Positions 6,353 to 7,366 of a stretch of 7,366 nt of DNA are shown piece by piece. This DNA is from Pseudomonadota bacterium. GTDB taxonomy: Bacteria; Pseudomonadota; Gammaproteobacteria; Burkholderiales; Burkholderiaceae. Both the position numbers and the translations under genes were made by a program. The stretch's first letter is position 1. Every line of letters starts with the position of its first letter. The notes below the pieces were generated by a model. The model was given only the letters and a program-made list of their open reading frames with translations. It was not told the origin of the DNA and searched no databases. The stretch is taken from contig JAJXUC010000178.1 in NCBI GenBank assembly GCA_021783435.1, positions 1-7,366 on the forward strand, written 5' to 3'.

Positions 6353-7366
6353 TTACCGTATGACGCCAAAGGATTGAAGGGTCTGGAAGGGATAGACGAT
6401 GGAGCCCACGACGTTGAGGACCTTTTGCAGATCCGTGGCCGGGGCGTCGGACACGTAGATCAGATCCTTGTTCTCCACGGGGAATGTCTGTGCGACAAAA
6501 AACGTTGCGGGATCGCGCAGATTGAACTGAAAAATCGTGGGGACCTTGCCATCGATCAGCGTCGTGGGCTTTTGTGGCCACGGTAGCGCATCGGGCGGCA
6601 CCATGCGGAACAGGAAGACGCCCGCCGGATTGGAGCGGTTGTCGTCCAGCCCGCCGATGCGCGCCAGAGCTTGGGCCAGATTGATGCCGTTGGCTTCGAA
6701 ATCGACCTCACCGTTGCGGCCGATCGCTCCCAGCGCGGTGAAACTCAACGGCTGATACAGGGCCGTGACGACGTCGCCCGATTGCAGGGCGATGTTGTCC
6801 TGGGGGTTGCGCAAAATCGCTTCCAGCGGCAACGTCATGGTGCGCCCGTCGCGTGAAATCTGAATGGTCGACTTCTCCACCGGTTTGGTGACCCCGCCCG
6901 CAAGCGCGATCGCCCGTAGAAGCTTGACCCCGCCGGGGGTCATCGGCACTTCCATGCTGTGCTGCACATTGCCGACGATGGTGACGTTCTGGGTATTGTT
7001 ACGGACCAACCGAACAATGACTTGCGGATGATTCGCCTTGCCGCGCAGCCGGTTGGTGATGTCGGCTTCGATTTCGGAGAGTGTCTTGCCGTCCACCCCA
7101 ATTTTTCCGGCGAACGGAACGACGACCGTGCCAGAGTTGCCGACGATCTGTTCGGGCAGGGTTACCGTACCCGTGCCACTGCTGCTGAGGCCCGAGCCGC
7201 TGAGTGCTTGTGGGGTGAATAGCATGGCAGGCGGCGCTTCCCAGATGAACACCTGCAGGACATCTCCCGGGCCGACGTGATAGTCGGTGATCCTGGGCTG
7301 GCTGAAAAAACTGGAAAACCGGCGCGCCTCGCTTTGCTTCTTCAGGGCCGTGGCAATCCCATAATT
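6353..7366 (-). CDS. Wza/BexD/KpsD-family outer-membrane polysaccharide export protein, N-terminus cut by window edge
   Basis: 337 residues are present, ending at TAA (6353-6355). The frame is open to the window's right edge, so the start, signal peptide and any lipobox lie outside. The polysaccharide-export domain begins with YHVGPGDVLQVFIWEAP (residues 29-45), the family signature, and continues through VVVPFAGKIGVDGKTLSEIE (81-100). Two SLBB-type beta-grasp regions follow (about 127-203 and 209-306). The C-terminal segment LQKVLNVVGSIVYPF (about 314-328) is where the family forms its outer-membrane helical barrel. A Ser/Gly/Thr-rich stretch (56-68) interrupts the first domain. Such proteins form the ring-shaped exit channel for capsule or exopolysaccharide, working with an inner-membrane partner and a Wzy- or ABC-type pathway. 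Which pathway applies cannot be read here. A GTG at 7252 is internal, not the start, because conserved sequence precedes it. Confidence 0.95.
   Translation of the reverse strand, partial: NYGIATALKKQSEARRFSSFFSQPRITDYHVGPGDVLQVFIWEAPPAMLFTPQALSGSGLSSSGTGTVTLPEQIVGNSGTVVVPFAGKIGVDGKTLSEIEADITNRLRGKANHPQVIVRLVRNNTQNVTIVGNVQHSMEVPMTPGGVKLLRAIALAGGVTKPVEKSTIQISRDGRTMTLPLEAILRNPQDNIALQSGDVVTALYQPLSFTALGAIGRNGEVDFEANGINLAQALARIGGLDDNRSNPAGVFLFRMVPPDALPWPQKPTTLIDGKVPTIFQFNLRDPATFFVAQTFPVENKDLIYVSDAPATDLQKVLNVVGSIVYPFQTLQSFGVIR

Noticed and set aside
1..7366. CRISPR arrays, tRNA/rRNA genes, insertion sequences
   Set aside because: No spaced direct repeats, no cloverleaf or rRNA-like sequence and no transposase or terminal inverted repeats were seen; the window is almost wholly covered by three genes.

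Overview
The window is GC-rich throughout, with one AT-rich gap between genes. It holds three protein genes, two of them cut by the window edges. The organism is probably a high-GC proteobacterium. This rests on dense coding, GC-biased third codon positions, and a pairing of gene types (type I polyketide synthase plus outer-membrane polysaccharide exporter) known from beta-, gamma- and alphaproteobacterial capsule loci. The genus cannot be fixed from the sequence.

Layout. (1) Positions 1-4793, minus strand, are the first 1597 codons of one uninterrupted type I polyketide/fatty-acid synthase. In order it carries ketosynthase (KS), malonyl-type acyltransferase (AT), dehydratase (DH) and a methyltransferase-fold domain whose SAM-binding loop is destroyed. 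The rest of the protein, presumably enoylreductase, ketoreductase and acyl carrier protein, lies beyond the left edge. (2) Positions 4794-4953 are an AT-rich divergent promoter region with several short dyads and a direct repeat. (3) Positions 4954-6222, plus strand, are a complete GT1-type (GT-B fold) glycosyltransferase resembling RhlB/YjiC-like enzymes. A 29-nt near-perfect palindrome lies inside its coding sequence. (4) Positions 6223-6352 are a convergent gap with a hairpin plus T-run that would end transcription coming from the right. (5) Positions 6353-7366, minus strand, are a Wza/BexD/KpsD-family polysaccharide export protein lacking its N-terminus.

Working together (inference). A single-module, probably iterative, highly reducing synthase next to a lipid-type glycosyltransferase and a capsule exporter suggests a surface glycolipid or a lipid-anchored polysaccharide. 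The closest known precedents are the capsule-linked synthases WcbR (Burkholderia) and RkpA (Sinorhizobium). Nothing here proves the product. The clearest unusual signals are the degenerate methyltransferase core and the palindrome in the glycosyltransferase gene.
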